From the NCBI RefSeq assembly GCF_005405925.1, contig NZ_BJHV01000001.1, positions 8,308,001 through 8,372,000 of the forward strand: a stretch of DNA of 64,000 bases, in the 5' to 3' direction. The position numbers and the translations under genes were made by a program. Of this stretch, positions 8,429 to 20,129 are shown one piece after another. The notes beneath the pieces are model-generated. The model ran no database searches, was not told the origin of the DNA, and saw only the letters and a program-made list of their open reading frames with translations. The number at the start of each line of letters is the position of its first letter. Position 1 is the first letter of the stretch. Source of the stretch: Streptomyces antimycoticus (GTDB taxonomy: Bacteria > Actinomycetota > Actinomycetes > Streptomycetales > Streptomycetaceae).

Positions 8429-9163
8429 GTGGCGCTCAAGAACATTCCCGACCCTGGCTTCTCCGGCGACGACGGCTCCGCCGACCCCCGGCTGACCGCG
8501 GCGCTCGCCGCCTGGGCGGATGACCGCTCGGCCGAGCCCGAGGTGCTCGCCGCGCTCACCGGCGCCCGCCTCCTGGTCCCCGTGGTGGCGATCCTCGGCG
8601 AGGTCGAGGAGGGGCCCGAGGGGCTGCGCCGCGACAAGAGCAGCGACATGGCGGTGCCCACGCTGGAGGCCCCCGGCGGCCGGCGCGCCCTGCCCGCCTT
8701 CACCTCGCTCGAGACGCTGGCCCGTTGGCGCCCGGACGCCCGGCCCGTGGCCGTACCGCTGCGCCAGGCGCTGGAGGCCGCCGCCCATGAGAAGGCGGAC
8801 ACGCTGGTCCTGGACCTCGCGGGCCCGGTGCCGTACCAACTGACCGGCTCCGCGCTGCTGGCCCTCGCCGAGGGGCGGACCAGCGCCGATCCCCTCGCCG
8901 ACCCGGCCGTGACCGAGGCCGTGCGCACGGTACTGGCCGCCGAGCCGGAGGTGCTCCGGGCCCATCTGGCCCCGGCGGCGGACGCCGACGGGATGCTCGC
9001 ACTCTCCCTCGCGCCGGAGGCGCCCGCGCGGGAGACGGCGCACCGGGTGGCGGGCGCCCTGGCCGCCGACGAGGTGCTGCGGGCACGGCTGGTGCGCGGG
9101 CTGACCCTGGCGCTGCTGCCGCCGGACGCGAAGGTCCCCGGCGAACCGCTCTTCAGCCGCTGA
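8429..9163 (+). CDS. SseB family protein
   Basis: 244 aa from GTG 8429. Resembles SseB N-terminal domain proteins: a small alpha/beta unit at residues ~30-110 with ARLLVPVVAILGEVEEGPEGLRRDKSSDMAVPTLE and FTSLETLARWRPDARPVAV, then a helical C-terminus. Soluble, no signal. SseB-domain proteins are frequent in Streptomyces, often next to ESX-related genes; no biochemical role is established that I can assign. In S. coelicolor I recall such a gene just upstream of infC. Followed by a hairpin. Confidence 0.75.
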   Translation: MALKNIPDPGFSGDDGSADPRLTAALAAWADDRSAEPEVLAALTGARLLVPVVAILGEVEEGPEGLRRDKSSDMAVPTLEAPGGRRALPAFTSLETLARWRPDARPVAVPLRQALEAAAHEKADTLVLDLAGPVPYQLTGSALLALAEGRTSADPLADPAVTEAVRTVLAAEPEVLRAHLAPAADADGMLALSLAPEAPARETAHRVAGALAADEVLRARLVRGLTLALLPPDAKVPGEPLFSR

Positions 9164-9169
9164 GGGAGC

Positions 9170-9205
9170 AGGGCCCGGCCCGCTGCGAGGGCGGGGCCCG
9201 GCCCT
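9170..9205 (+). terminator. GC-rich hairpin after the SseB-family gene
   Basis: Seven bases after the stop, agggcccggcccgc and gcggggcccggccct form an imperfect stem with a short loop (one or two bulges). There is no T-run, as is usual for Streptomyces terminators. Separates the SseB gene from the aquaporin gene. Confidence 0.45.
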
Positions 9206-9292
9206 CCCCATTCGGACCAACAGGCGAATCGCCTCAATTCCCCCCACAATGCTTAGGCGACTGGCGGTCGGAATCTGCGTGAGGAGAGCGCC

Positions 9293-10093
9293 ATGGAGAC
9301 GAGAACGGTCGTAGCGGAGTTCATCGGGACCGCGATGCTGGTCCTCTTCGGAGTCGGTTCGCTGGTCCTGGCGGGCGACTACATCAACGCCCTCGGGATC
9401 TCGCTCGCCTTTGGCTTCACGCTGATCGCGATCGCCTACGCGTTCGGACACATCTCGGGCTGCCACATCAACCCGGCGGTGACCCTCGGCGTGCTGCTGG
9501 CCAAGCGCATCGACATCCGTACGGCCGTCCAGTACTGGGTCGCGCAGTTCGTCGGCGCGATCGTGGGCGCGGCGGTGCTCTTCCTGCTCGCCAACCAGGT
9601 GCCCAGGCTCCAGACGGCCGATGCCTTCGGCAGCAACGGCTACGGCGGCCGCTCACCGGTGGGCATGGGCGCGGGCGGGGCCTTCCTCGCCGAGGTGCTG
9701 CTGACCTTCCTGCTGGTCTTCGTCTTCCTGGCGGTGACCCACTCGGTGGCCCTGGTCGGCGGCGAACCGATCCCGGTGGGCCTCGCCCTCGCCGCGGTCA
9801 ATCTGATCGGCATCCCGCTGACCTGGGCCTCGGTCAATCCGGCGCGCAGCTTCGGCCCCGCGATCTTCGCGGGCGGCGATGCGCTCGGCCAGCTGTGGCT
9901 GTTCATCGTCGCGCCGCTGGTCGGCGGGGTGCTCGCCGCCGTGGTGCACCGGTTCACCCACCTCCATCCGGCGGGGCAGGCCGACCAGGAGGAGGCCCAT
10001 CCGCCCCCGGCGACCGGACCCTGGGGGCGGCTGCGCGGCGGCCACCGCCCCGAGGCGGGCGGTCAGGAGACCAAGGGCCCGGAGGCGGCCTGA
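9293..10093 (+). CDS. Aquaporin / MIP family channel
   Basis: 266 aa. Six-helix membrane channel with both NPA half-helix motifs: INPAVT near residue 60 and VNPARSFGP near residue 184. The Arg after the second NPA and the GLALAAVNL segment suggest a water-selective channel rather than a glycerol facilitator, which would have Asp at that position. The C-terminal ~45 residues are a hydrophilic cytoplasmic tail. The ribosome site gaggag lies 6 nt before the ATG. Stands alone, convergent with the DUF1844 gene. Confidence 0.9.
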   Translation: METRTVVAEFIGTAMLVLFGVGSLVLAGDYINALGISLAFGFTLIAIAYAFGHISGCHINPAVTLGVLLAKRIDIRTAVQYWVAQFVGAIVGAAVLFLLANQVPRLQTADAFGSNGYGGRSPVGMGAGGAFLAEVLLTFLLVFVFLAVTHSVALVGGEPIPVGLALAAVNLIGIPLTWASVNPARSFGPAIFAGGDALGQLWLFIVAPLVGGVLAAVVHRFTHLHPAGQADQEEAHPPPATGPWGRLRGGHRPEAGGQETKGPEAA

Positions 10094-10118
10094 GGGCTCC
10101 GGGTGCGTACGGGCGTAC

Positions 10119-10172
10119 GGGTTCCCGAGGGGGCACGGGCTCCCGAGGGGCCCGGCCCCCAGGGGCCGGCCG
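10119..10172 (+). repeat. 18-bp direct repeat and hairpin between convergent genes
   Basis: Two 18-bp units (10119-10136 and 10137-10154, gggttcccgagggggcac and gggctcccgaggggcccg) are followed by a ggccccc/ggggcc-type hairpin ending just before the DUF1844 stop at 10173. It probably serves as a bidirectional terminator for the aquaporin and DUF1844 genes. Confidence 0.5.
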
Positions 10173-10538
10173 TCAGCCGAAGACCGGGCCGGTGAACTTC
10201 TCGCCCGGCCCCTGTCCCGGCTCGTCCGGCACCACCGACGCCTCACGGAAGGCGAGCTGCAGGGACTTCAGGCCGTCCCGCAGCGGAGCGGCGTGGAAGG
10301 AGCTGATCTCCGTGGCGCCGGCCGTGACCAGCCCCGCCAGGGCGTTGATCAGCTTCCGCGCCTCGTCCAGATCCTTGTGCTGGGGGCCCTCCTCGGCCAG
10401 GCCCAGGTTGACCGCGGCGGCGCTCATCAGGTGCACCGCGACCGTGGTGATCACCTCGACCGCGGGCACATCCGCGATGTCCCGGGTCATCCGGTCGAAG
10501 TCGGGGGCCGGCGGCTGCCCGGCGTTGGCGTCGCTCAT
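10173..10538 (-). CDS. DUF1844 domain protein
   Basis: 121 aa, soluble. Matches the DUF1844 family: AVEVITTVAVHLMSAAAVNLGL and the KDLDEARKLINALAGL helix, then a C-terminal segment with LRDGLKSLQLAFREA. In actinobacteria this gene sits next to infC in opposite orientation, as here. Function unknown; the composition suggests a small helical cytosolic protein. Confidence 0.85.
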   Translation of the reverse strand: MSDANAGQPPAPDFDRMTRDIADVPAVEVITTVAVHLMSAAAVNLGLAEEGPQHKDLDEARKLINALAGLVTAGATEISSFHAAPLRDGLKSLQLAFREASVVPDEPGQGPGEKFTGPVFG

Positions 10539-10720
10539 GGTGGTCGGGGCTCACTTCCTGAGGGTTGGTGGGCCCCAGCCTAGGCGGCCGCCCGGCGCCG
10601 TACGCACGGGGCGGGTGAGTTCACAGGAACGCCGGAAACGCGGGGGGACGCCGGGGAACAGGGGGCGGGGAGGACGCCGAGGACGCACCGGGTGAGCATC
10701 CCGGGCCAGTCCTGGTATCG

Positions 10721-10899
10721 TAGATAAACGACCGGCCGGTCACGTGCGTGTCCGGCCCACAAGTGGAGGCTCCCCAGCTCCCACCTCCCGACCCCCCGGG
10801 TCGGCAGGTCATCGGTCAGGCTGCGCCCCGCGGTGATATCGCGGCGGTGCTCCCGGTCAATGAGGAGCCCCGCCTGTGTACCCGTCGGGGCGTTTTGTG
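10721..10899 (+). promoter_or_regulatory. infC leader with terminator-like attenuator
   Basis: The long leader between DUF1844 and infC holds a possible -10 (tagata at 10721-10726). At 10867-10891 a hairpin (gccccg / cggggc, loop about 13 nt) is followed directly by gttttgtg, i.e. an intrinsic terminator about 85 nt before the infC start. This is the arrangement expected for attenuation of a ribosomal-protein operon, by analogy with L20/IF3 leaders in other phyla. An antiterminator pairing was not worked out. Confidence 0.5.
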
Positions 10900-10981
10900 C
10901 GTTACGGCGCGGTGGTCATACCGAAACAGACGTTACGCGGCAGTCCGCCAGACGGTCGCGTGGTGCAACCGAGGAGGATCC

Positions 10982-11623
10982 ATCAGCGCCGAGCCCCGCA
11001 TCAACGACCGGATTCGCGTCCCCGAGGTGCGACTCGTCGGTCCCAGTGGCGAGCAGGTCGGCATTGTGCCGCTTGCCAAGGCCCTGGAGCTTGCGCAGGA
11101 GTACGACCTCGACCTCGTCGAGGTGGCGGCGACCGCTCGCCCGCCGGTCTGCAAGCTCATGGACTACGGAAAGTTCAAGTACGAGTCGGCCATGAAGGCC
11201 CGTGAGGCGCGCAAGAACCAGGCGCACACGGTCATCAAGGAGATGAAGCTCCGGCCGAAGATCGACCCGCACGACTATGACACCAAGAAGGGTCACGTCG
11301 TCCGGTTCCTCAAGCAGGGCGACAAGGTCAAGATCACGATCATGTTCCGCGGCCGTGAGCAGTCCCGGCCCGAACTCGGCTACCGGCTGTTGCAGCGGCT
11401 CGCCGAGGACGTCCAGGAGCTGGGCTTCGTGGAGTCCAACCCGAAGCAGGACGGCCGAAACATGATCATGGTTCTCGGTCCGCACAAGAAGAAGACCGAG
11501 GCGATGGCCGAAGCCCGCGAGGCGCAGGCCGCCCGCAAGGCGGAGCGCCAGGGAATTCCTCACTTGGACCAGTCCCCGGACGCGTCCGCCGAGGAGCCTG
11601 CCGAGGAGCCCGCCGAGGCGTGA
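10982..11623 (+). CDS. infC: Translation initiation factor IF-3
   Basis: 213 aa. IF3 binds the 30S subunit and proofreads initiator tRNA and start codon. The N-domain begins [20 protein letters not shown], the helical linker contains [11 protein letters not shown], and the C-domain has [20 protein letters not shown] and [12 protein letters not shown]. The acidic, Ala/Glu-rich tail is longer than in E. coli. The start is called at ATC 10982: the strong site gaggagg at 10971-10977 lies 4 nt upstream and no ATG/GTG/TTG fits there. A rare start codon is the known basis of IF3 autoregulation. First gene of infC-rpmI-rplT. Confidence 0.93.
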   Translation: MSAEPRINDRIRVPEVRLVGPSGEQVGIVPLAKALELAQEYDLDLVEVAATARPPVCKLMDYGKFKYESAMKAREARKNQAHTVIKEMKLRPKIDPHDYDTKKGHVVRFLKQGDKVKITIMFRGREQSRPELGYRLLQRLAEDVQELGFVESNPKQDGRNMIMVLGPHKKKTEAMAEAREAQAARKAERQGIPHLDQSPDASAEEPAEEPAEA

Positions 11624-11743
11624 TTGAGAGGCGCGAGCCTCGACCGCCCACCCGGGGCCGAACGGTTCCGGACAACAACCGAAACACATGACGCTTCCGT
11701 GTGCCGAACCGCGGAGGCGTCCCGACGAGGAGAGTACGGCGAC

Positions 11744-11938
11744 ATGCCGAAGAACAAGACGCACAGCGGTGCCAGCAAGCGCTTCAAGCTCACCGGCTCC
11801 GGCAAGGTGGTGCGCCAGCGCGCCGGTCGCCGCCACCTTCTCGAGCACAAGCCGTCCACGCTGACGCGCCGCCTGGCCGGAAAGGTCGAGATGGCCCCCG
11901 CCGACGCCAAGAAGATCAAGAAGCTTCTCGGCAAGTGA
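11744..11938 (+). CDS. rpmI: 50S ribosomal protein bL35
   Basis: 64 aa, very basic. Begins [20 protein letters not shown] and has [14 protein letters not shown], the L35 signature. Good ribosome site (cgaggaga) upstream. Lies between infC and rplT as in most bacteria; the 120-nt gap from infC could hold a secondary promoter but none was recognised. Confidence 0.97.
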   Translation: MPKNKTHSGASKRFKLTGSGKVVRQRAGRRHLLEHKPSTLTRRLAGKVEMAPADAKKIKKLLGK

Positions 11939-11943
11939 CGCCC

Positions 11944-11963
11944 CGCCCCGCTTCGGCGGGGCG
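11944..11963 (+). other. UUCG-capped hairpin between rpmI and rplT
   Basis: cgccccgc-ttcg-gcggggcg forms a perfect 8-bp stem with an extra-stable UUCG tetraloop, 5 nt after the rpmI stop. There is no T-run, so it is more likely an RNA stability or processing element that adjusts the rpmI:rplT ratio than a full terminator. Confidence 0.6.
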
Positions 11964-12034
11964 AGCGCCAGACCGGGACCTATTCGTTTCCGGGCCGCGT
12001 GAGTCACCGGCGGCCCCGTACAAGGAGTTAACAA

Positions 12035-12418
12035 GTGGCACGCGTCAAGCGGGCAGTCAACGCCCACAAGAAGCGCCGGGCGATCCTCGAGCAGGCCAGC
12101 GGCTACCGGGGCCAGCGCTCCCGCCTGTACCGCAAGGCCAAGGAGCAGGTCACCCACTCTCTGGTCTACAACTACAACGACCGCAAGAAGCGCAAGGGCG
12201 ACTTCCGGCAGCTGTGGATCCAGCGCATCAACGCCGCTGCCCGCGCCAACGGCATGACGTACAACCGCTTCATCCAGGGTCTGAAGGCCGCCAACATCGA
12301 GGTGGACCGCAAGATCCTGGCCGACCTCGCGGTGAACGACGCCGGTGCGTTCGCCGCGCTGGTCGAGGCGGCGCAGAAGGCGCTGCCGAGCGACATCAAC
12401 GCGCCGAAGGCCGCGTAA
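12035..12418 (+). CDS. rplT: 50S ribosomal protein bL20
   Basis: 127 aa, basic. Begins [15 protein letters not shown] and contains [22 protein letters not shown] and [21 protein letters not shown], typical L20. GTG start with an aaggag site. L20 is an early 50S assembly protein and in other phyla represses the infC-rpmI-rplT operon by binding the leader. The operon ends here at a strong hairpin. Confidence 0.97.
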   Translation: MARVKRAVNAHKKRRAILEQASGYRGQRSRLYRKAKEQVTHSLVYNYNDRKKRKGDFRQLWIQRINAAARANGMTYNRFIQGLKAANIEVDRKILADLAVNDAGAFAALVEAAQKALPSDINAPKAA

Positions 12419-12439
12419 GCGCTGCCGAGCTGTACGCCA

Positions 12440-12473
12440 CGGACCCGCAGGTGAACGCGTACCTGCGGGTCCG
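12440..12473 (+). terminator. Terminator of infC-rpmI-rplT
   Basis: A perfect 13-bp stem (cggacccgcaggt / acctgcgggtccg) with an 8-nt loop, 22 nt after rplT. No T-run, but strong and well placed. Confidence 0.75.
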
Positions 12474-12497
12474 CGCATGTGGGTGCCCTCGCGCTGC

Positions 12498-12790
12498 GCC
12501 CCCTGGCGTTTCGTTGCCGGGTGCGGCCCGGTGGCGAGGTTGTGCCTACCGTGTTCCGCCTCGCGGATCGCCTGGGGCGGGCACGGGCGTTGGCCCTTGG
12601 CGTTTCGTTGCCAGGTGCGGCCCGGGGGCCGGGTTGTGCCCACCCGTTCCTCCCCAGCTACCGCTGGGAGGTGCCCCCCGGCGGAACGATTGCCCACGAC
12701 CGGGCTCCGCGTCGGCCGCCGTTCCCCCCGGGGCCCGGGGGCCTGTCCCCGGTTTCGGGGAGGGGCGGGGTGGGGGAAATCCGTCCCGCG
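12498..12790 (+). repeat. Geneless interval with a duplicated segment and a REP-like hairpin
   Basis: Between rplT and the RNA methyltransferase (12474-12829) no gene is credible. A segment with tggcgtttcgttgcc then ggtgcggcccgg occurs near 12502 and again near 12597. At 12652-12679 lies a palindromic element (core cccagc-tacc-gctggg) that recurs in inverted orientation at 15073-15100 with 28 identical positions. The rest is C/G-rich without further features I recognise. Confidence 0.7.
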
Positions 12791-12829
12791 TCACGACCAC
12801 ACACCGCACGAGAAAGCGCATCGCACCCC

Positions 12830-13663
12830 ATGGCGACCCCCGAGTTGACGTCCCTGCGATCGCCGCGTGTCACCGCCGCCCGGCGGCTTGCCAAGCGCAG
12901 CTTCCGCGGGAAGGAGCGGCGGTTCATCGTCGAGGGGCCGCAGGCCGTACGGGAGGCCATCGCGCATCTCGTGGAGGTGTACGCCACCCCCGAGGCCGCC
13001 GAGCGCCACGCGGACATCCTCGACGCCGCCCGCGCCGCGAACCTTCCCGTGCTCACCGCGTCCGACGAGGTCATCGCGGAGATGTCGGACACCGTCACGC
13101 CCCAGGGCGTCGTCGGGCTGTGCCGCTTCCTCGACTCGCCGTTCGAGGAGATCCTGCGCGCCCGCCCGAGGCTCGTCGCCGTCCTCGCCAACGTCCGCGA
13201 CCCCGGCAACGCCGGGACCGTGCTGCGGTGCGCCGACGCCGCCGGGGCGGACGCCGTGGTGCTGACGGACGCCTCCGTGGACCCCTACAACCCCAAGGCC
13301 GTACGCGCATCCGTCGGTTCCCTCTTCCATCTCCCCGTCGCCGTCGGGGTGCCCGTCGAGCGTGCGGTGAGCGGGCTGCGGGAGGCCGGGGCGCGGGTGC
13401 TGGCCGCGGACGGGGCGGGGGAGCGGGACCTGGACTCCGAGCTGGACGACGGGCTGCTGGGCGCCCCCACCGCCTGGATCTTCGGCAATGAGGCATGGGG
13501 CCTGCCGGAGGCTACCCGCGCACTCGCGGACGAGGTGGTGCGCGTTCCGATTCACGGCAGGGCCGAGAGCCTCAATCTCGCCACGGCCGCCGCCGTGTGC
13601 CTCTATGCCTCCGCTCGTGCGCAGCGCGCTCCCGCAGGGTGCCGCTCCGTCACAACGACCTAG
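12830..13663 (+). CDS. SpoU-family (TrmH/RlmB-like) RNA 2'-O-methyltransferase
   Basis: 277 aa. The N-terminal substrate-binding part (RRLAKRSFRGKERRFIVEGPQAVREA) is typical of 23S rRNA 2'-O-ribose methyltransferases. The C-terminal SPOUT domain has the three knot motifs: NVRDPGNAGTVLRCADAAGAD, IFGNEAWGLPEATRALADEVVRVPIHGRAESLNLATAAAVCLY. SAM-dependent, cytosolic. ATG 12830 is preferred because homology begins there, although the ribosome site is weak. The position between rplT and a sensor kinase matches the Streptomyces core order. Confidence 0.9.
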   Translation: MATPELTSLRSPRVTAARRLAKRSFRGKERRFIVEGPQAVREAIAHLVEVYATPEAAERHADILDAARAANLPVLTASDEVIAEMSDTVTPQGVVGLCRFLDSPFEEILRARPRLVAVLANVRDPGNAGTVLRCADAAGADAVVLTDASVDPYNPKAVRASVGSLFHLPVAVGVPVERAVSGLREAGARVLAADGAGERDLDSELDDGLLGAPTAWIFGNEAWGLPEATRALADEVVRVPIHGRAESLNLATAAAVCLYASARAQRAPAGCRSVTTT

Positions 13664-13706
13664 TAGGGTTGCCCCTCTGGGAGGGGACCCGAGAGGGGGT
13701 GTGGGG

Positions 13707-16244
<2,538 letters not shown>

Positions 16245-16245
<1 letters not shown>

Positions 16246-18770
16246 TGCGGGTCCCGCTTTCTTGGCTGCGGGAGTACGTCGACCTGCCCGCCGGTGAGAC
16301 CGGCCGTGACGTACAGGCCAAACTCGTCTCGGCCGGGCTCGAGGTCGAGACGGTCGAGCAGCTCGGCGCCGGTCTCAAGGGCCCCTTGGTCGTCGGGCAG
16401 GTGCTGGCCATCGAGGAGCTGGAGGGGTTCAAGAAGCCCATCCGTTACTGCCAGGTGGACGTCGGCCAGGCCAACGGAACGGGGGAGCCGCAGAACATCG
16501 TCTGCGGCGCGACGAACTTCGCGGTCGGCGACAAGGTCGTGGTCGTGCTGCCCGGCGCCGAACTGCCCGGCGGCTTCGCGATCTCCGCGCGCAAGACCTA
16601 CGGCAAGACCTCCGAGGGCATGATCTGCTCGGCCAGTGAGCTGGGCATGTCCGACGACCACGACGGCATCATCGTCCTGCCGCCGGAGTACGAGGTCGGC
16701 ACCGACGCCATCGAGCTGCTGGAGTTGGTCGACGAGGTCCTCGACATCGCCGTCACCCCGGACCGGGGCTACTGCCTGTCGATGCGCGGTGTCGCCCGCG
16801 AGACCGCGACCGCCTACGAGCTGCCGCTGCGCGACCCGGCCCTGATCGACGTGCCCGCGCCCAACAGCCACGGCCACCCGGTCAAGGTCACCGACCCGAT
16901 CGGCTGCGACCGCTTCACCGCCCGCACCGTCACCGGGCTCGACCCCGAGGCGCACTCCCCGATCTGGCTCGAGCGCCGGCTGCAGAAGGCCGGGATGCGC
17001 CCGGTCTCGCTCGCGGTCGACATCACCAACTACGTGATGCTCGAAATCGGCCAGCCGCTGCACGCCTACGACCGCACCCGGATCAACGGGGCGATCGGCG
17101 TGCGCCGCGCGGAGCCGGGCGAGAAGCTCACCACTCTCGACGGCAGCCAGCGCGTCCTGGACGCCGAGGACCTCGTCATCACCGACGAGAGCGGGCCCAT
17201 CGGCCTCGCCGGTGTGATGGGCGGCGCCAACACCGAGATCGCGGACGTCACCGCCGACGCCGAGACCGGCCAGGCGGCGGGCACCACCGAGGTCGTCATC
17301 GAGGCGGCCCACTTCGCCCCCGTCTCGGTCGCCCGCACCGCCCGTCGCCACAAGCTGTCCTCCGAGGCGTCCCGCCGGTTCGAGCGCGGCGTCGACCCCG
17401 AGGCCACCTCGGCGGCGGCGCAGCGCACCGTCGACCTGCTGGTGCTGCTCGCGGGCGGCACCGCCGAGGTGGGCGTCACCGAGATCATCGCGCCCAGCGC
17501 CCCGCACACCATCACACTGCCCGCCGACCACCCGGACAAGGTCGCGGGCGTGTCCTACGGCCGCGAGACCGTGGTGCGCCGGCTGCAGCAGATCGGCTGC
17601 GATGTCTACGGCGCCGACGACCTCACCGTCACCGTCCCCAGCTGGCGGCCCGACCTCACCGACCCCAACGACCTCGCCGAGGAGGTCATCCGGCTCGAGG
17701 GCTACGAGAACCTCCCCTCGACGCTGCCCCAGCCGCCCGCCGGGCGCGGGCTGACCGAGCGTCAGCGGCTGCACCGCCGGGTCGGCCGGGCGCTGGCTGG
17801 GGCCGGCTACGTCGAGGCGCTGAACTACCCGTTCATCGGCGAGGAGGCCCTCGACCAGTTCGGGCTGGCCGCGGATGACCCGCGGCGCGATCTGGTCCGG
17901 CTGGTCAACCCGCTGTCGGACGCCGAACCCGCGCTCCGCACCACGCTGCTGCCCGGGCTGCTCGGCGCGCTGCGGCGCAACGCCGGGCGCGGCGAGCACG
18001 ACCTCGCGCTCTTCGAGACGGGCCTGGTCTTCCGCGCCACCGGCCACGAGCCGGCCGCGGCCACCCTCCCCGTCGACCGCCGCCCCACCGACGAGGAGAT
18101 CGCCGAGCTCAACGCCGCGCTGCCGCACCAGCCGCGCCGCGTCGCCGTCGTCCTCGCGGGCGACCGTGAGCAGGCCGGCTGGTGGGGCAAGGGCACCCCG
18201 GTGAGCTGGGCCGACGCCGTCGAAGCGGGCCGGATCGTGGCCCGCGAGGCAAGGGCCGAGCTGATCGTCCGCCAGGACCAGCAGGACCCCTGGCACCCGG
18301 GCCGCTGCGCCGCGCTGCTGGCCGTCGTCGACGGCGAGGAGATCCTCGTCGGCAACGCCGGTGAACTCCACCCGCGGGTCACCAAGGCCCTGGGCCTGGC
18401 CGAGCGCACCTGCGCGATGGAGATCGACCTCGACCGCCTGGAGCAGGCCGGCACCGGCATCGTGGAGGCCCCCCACGTCTCCACCTTCCCGGTGGCTACC
18501 CAGGACGTCGCGCTGATCGTGGACGCCTCGGTCGCCGCGGCGGATGTGGAGGCGGCGCTGCGCGAGGGCGCGGGCGAACTGCTCGAATCCCTCCGCCTGT
18601 TCGACGTCTTCACCGGCGAGCAGCTCGGCGAGGGCAGGAAGTCCCTGGCCTACGCGCTGCGCTTCCGCGCCCCGGACCGCACCCTGACCGCCGAGGAGAT
18701 CGCGACATCCCGCGACGCCGCGGTAGCGGCAGCCACCAACCGCACGGGCGCCACCCTCCGCGGAGCCTGA
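16245..18770 (+). CDS. pheT: Phenylalanyl-tRNA synthetase beta subunit
   Basis: 841 aa, normal length. Domains in order: N-terminal tRNA-binding OB fold (~40-155; [24 protein letters not shown]), B1-B5 and B3/B4 editing region with the [19 protein letters not shown] segment, a catalytic-like core, and the C-terminal anticodon-binding fold ([31 protein letters not shown] ... [20 protein letters not shown]). Translationally coupled to pheS. Followed by a 14-bp hairpin and a long repeat-filled gap. Confidence 0.96.
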
Positions 18771-18802
18771 CACCAACCGGCTCCCGCCGGCCGCCGCGAA
18801 CA

Positions 18803-18845
18803 CGGCGATGGGGCGCACCCCACAACGGGGCGCGCCCCATCGCCG
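18803..18845 (+). terminator. Terminator-like hairpin after pheST
   Basis: Perfect 14-bp arms (cggcgatggggcgc at 18803-18816 and its complement at 18832-18845) with a 15-nt spacer, 32 nt after pheT. First of a series of large hairpins. Confidence 0.7.
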
Positions 18846-18870
18846 CGTCTGGGCCCGGGACGGCGGCCCA

Positions 18871-19365
18871 GGTGCTTGCTGGCCGGCGCCGGTCGCAGCA
18901 GGGGCGACCGCTGGGGCTACGGCCCCCGACCCGGGCCGTAGCCCCAGCGCCGAGCCCGGCCCCGGACGGCGGGTCCACGGTTTCGCCGGCGTCGGTCGCC
19001 GCGGTGGCCATGGACGGGGCGCCGCCGTGGCCCGTGCCCAATCGGTTTGGGCCTGGGCCACGGCGGCGCGCCCCGCTGGCTCGCGCCGCTCGTCGCCATG
19101 GCCACGGAGGGGGCGCCCTCGACTCGGGCTTCGCCCCATCCTCGTCTCTGGGCTTCGGGGATCATGGGCCTGCTGGCTCGCGTCGGTCGCCGCGGTGGCC
19201 ACCGAGGGGGCGCCCCGACTGGGGCTGCACCCCGACTGGGGCTGCACCCCGACTGGGGCTGCGCCCCGTCGCCGCGCCCGGCCCCGGACGGCGGGTCCAC
19301 GTGCCTCGCTGGGCCGCGTCGGTCGTTGCCGTGGCCACTGGTGGGGGTGGGGCGGGCCCCGACCC
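18871..19365. repeat. Array of five diverged hairpin-bearing modules
   Basis: A core resembling ctggctcgcgtcggtcgc, then cgcggtggccaccgaggggg, recurs at about 18877, 18985, 19075, 19172 and 19307. Most copies are followed by a hairpin: 18909-18949 (17-bp perfect stem), 19016-19074 (12-bp perfect inner stem plus outer pairing), and 19213-19263 (three tandem 17-bp units ccccgactggggctgca, each self-complementary). A block with ccggccccggacggcgggtc recurs at about 18956 and 19279. Copies are 90-135 bp apart. Translated either way the modules give only low-complexity Ala/Gly/Arg peptides. Confidence 0.75.
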
Positions 19366-20129
19366 GGGCGCGTCACATCGCCGCGCCCGCCCCCTCATGG
19401 CAGCCCACCCGCCCTTGCCGCGCTCCGGGTGGCCGGGGCGGGGTTTACTACGCCTCCCCGTTCCCGTGCCGCCGTCCCTCGTCATCGGCCCTGCCCGCGA
19501 GAGCTTTCGCGTAGACAGCGCGCGTCGCGGCCCCTGCCACGGCCACCCGCTACGGCACGGTGGGCACTTGGGGGCCGCTCAGTGCGCGCCCGCCCCCCTC
19601 GTGTGGTCGCACCGCGGGCGGCCACGGTGGTGGCGGTGTTGCGCCGTGGGCTTTGCGGCGGGCTTGGGGCGGTGGCCCCGTGCGCGGCGCGGCTCGGGGC
19701 GGGTTCGTGCGTCACCTCGCGCTGGACGGCGCCGGGACCGTGTTCGCGGGGTGGTGGGGTTTGTCGGGTCGCTCGGTATGCGGTCGCTTACCGCTCGTTG
19801 GTGTGGGGCGCCGTCACCGTCTTCGCGGGGTGGGTGTCGTCGGTGATTCGGGCGGGGGGCGGGCTGGGGCCCGGCGAGGCGGGGCTCGGGGGTGTGGTTC
19901 TGTGCCGCGTCGTCCTGGTGAGCGGCAAACAGCCGACACCGCGTCCGCGGGGCGGTGGGGTGTTCGGGTGGCTGCCTGGGGCGTGGTCACCCGATCAGGT
20001 GAGATCCGGAAGGGGCTGGTCCAATTGGCAGGAGCTGTCGCCAGAATCGTGCCGGTCGCACGGCCCGCGCGGGATCGATCGTCCAGGGGCCCGGCCGACC
20101 GCCTCATTGGCCGGCGTTGGGGGCGACAC
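19366..20129. other. Geneless, G/T-skewed DNA upstream of the PP2C gene
   Basis: After the module array, no reading frame shows family similarity. From about 19560 to 20000 the + strand is strongly G/T-rich with repeated ggtggtgg and gcggggtgg motifs, unlike the C-rich coding DNA around it. The PP2C promoter is expected here but no clear -10/-35 was identified. Long frames that cross the region are low-complexity and are not called. Confidence 0.6.

Noticed and set aside
10833..11195. Upstream open frame in the infC leader as a regulatory leader peptide
   Set aside because: It runs through the terminator hairpin and far into infC in another frame, with no enriched regulatory codons, so it is not a credible leader peptide.
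19213..19263. CRISPR-like array of 17-bp units
   Set aside because: Units are directly adjacent with no spacers, and no cas gene is present; these are simple tandem hairpin repeats.
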